Positions 5,528 through 5,578 of a stretch of 5,578 bases of DNA are shown piece after piece. Numbering within the stretch: the stretch's first letter is position 1; each line of letters begins with the position of its first letter. The notes beneath the pieces were generated by a model. The model was not told the origin of the DNA. It saw only the letters and a program-made list of their open reading frames with translations, and ran no database searches. The translations under genes were made by a program, and so were the position numbers. The DNA is from Alphaproteobacteria bacterium (GTDB taxonomy: Bacteria > Pseudomonadota > Alphaproteobacteria > GCA-2731375): contig JANQKO010000296.1 of NCBI GenBank assembly GCA_028281075.1, positions 1-5,578 of the forward strand, given 5' to 3'.

Positions 5528-5578
5528 CCAGCGGCATCGCAACCTGTTGAAAAACAACAAACGTGGATCCTGGCCTTC
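5505..5578. repeat. Dispersed inverted-repeat element, cut by right edge
   Basis: The left arm GTCATGCTGGCGCAGGCC continuing to ATCCA (5505-5530) is mirrored by TGGATCCTGGCCTTC (5564-5578): 13 of 15 positions are complementary (5516-5530 against 5564-5578), and the right arm runs out of the window. The inner loop holds a 5-bp hairpin TGTTG-AAAAA-CAACA (5545-5559) and is AT-rich. The GGCC(A)GGATCCA wording matches a widespread class of intergenic palindromes in proteobacteria (from memory). No gene is visible between 5403 and the window end. Confidence 0.6.

Noticed and set aside
1..5578. CRISPR arrays, tRNA or rRNA genes, transposase genes
   Set aside because: No regularly spaced repeats, cloverleaf-like or rRNA-like stretches, and no transposase or integrase motif was seen on either strand.

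Overview
This is a GC-rich window (roughly 65-70% GC by eye) with strong GC-ending codon preference. Its content (a soluble class I P450, a group II aromatic amino acid decarboxylase, a DehI-family protein, palindromic dispersed repeats of the GAGACGCC...GGCTCCTC and GGC(C)AGGATCCA kind) suggests an alphaproteobacterium, perhaps of the Rhodospirillales type. That placement is an inference from gene families and repeat style; there is no rRNA or other taxonomic marker.

Layout. 1-536 (minus): N-terminal part of a type II secretion / type IV pilus assembly ATPase-like protein (GspE/PilB N-domain), cut by the left edge. 537-652: divergent intergenic region. 653-1933 (plus): cytochrome P450 with an intact heme-binding loop. 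1934-2099: intergenic region filled by a near-perfect 37-bp inverted repeat and, touching it, an 11-bp terminator-like hairpin. 2100-3542 (plus): PLP-dependent aromatic-L-amino-acid decarboxylase homologue. 3543-3675: intergenic gap with a short tandem direct repeat. 3676-4560 (plus): tandem (double) hotdog-fold thioesterase-like protein. 4557-5402 (plus): DehI-family (2-haloacid dehalogenase family) protein, starting inside the stop codon of the previous gene. 5403-5578: non-coding tail made of two dispersed palindromic repeats.

The most interesting observation is in the decarboxylase homologue. The residue that aligns without gaps from the PLP lysine to catalytic Tyr332 of human AADC is Phe323. 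In plants, Tyr-to-Phe at this position distinguishes aromatic acetaldehyde synthases (decarboxylation plus oxidative deamination) from true decarboxylases. The gene may therefore make an aromatic aldehyde and H2O2 rather than an amine, next to a P450 that could act in the same pathway. Second, the DehI-like protein keeps the family's two-repeat architecture but appears to carry Met where DehI has its catalytic Asp, so it may not be a dehalogenase. It is translationally coupled to a double-hotdog protein whose two active-site loops are both atypical. The two plus-strand pairs (P450/decarboxylase and hotdog/DehI-like) are separated by short gaps, and the first pair is interrupted by strong hairpins, so a single four-gene operon is possible but not shown.
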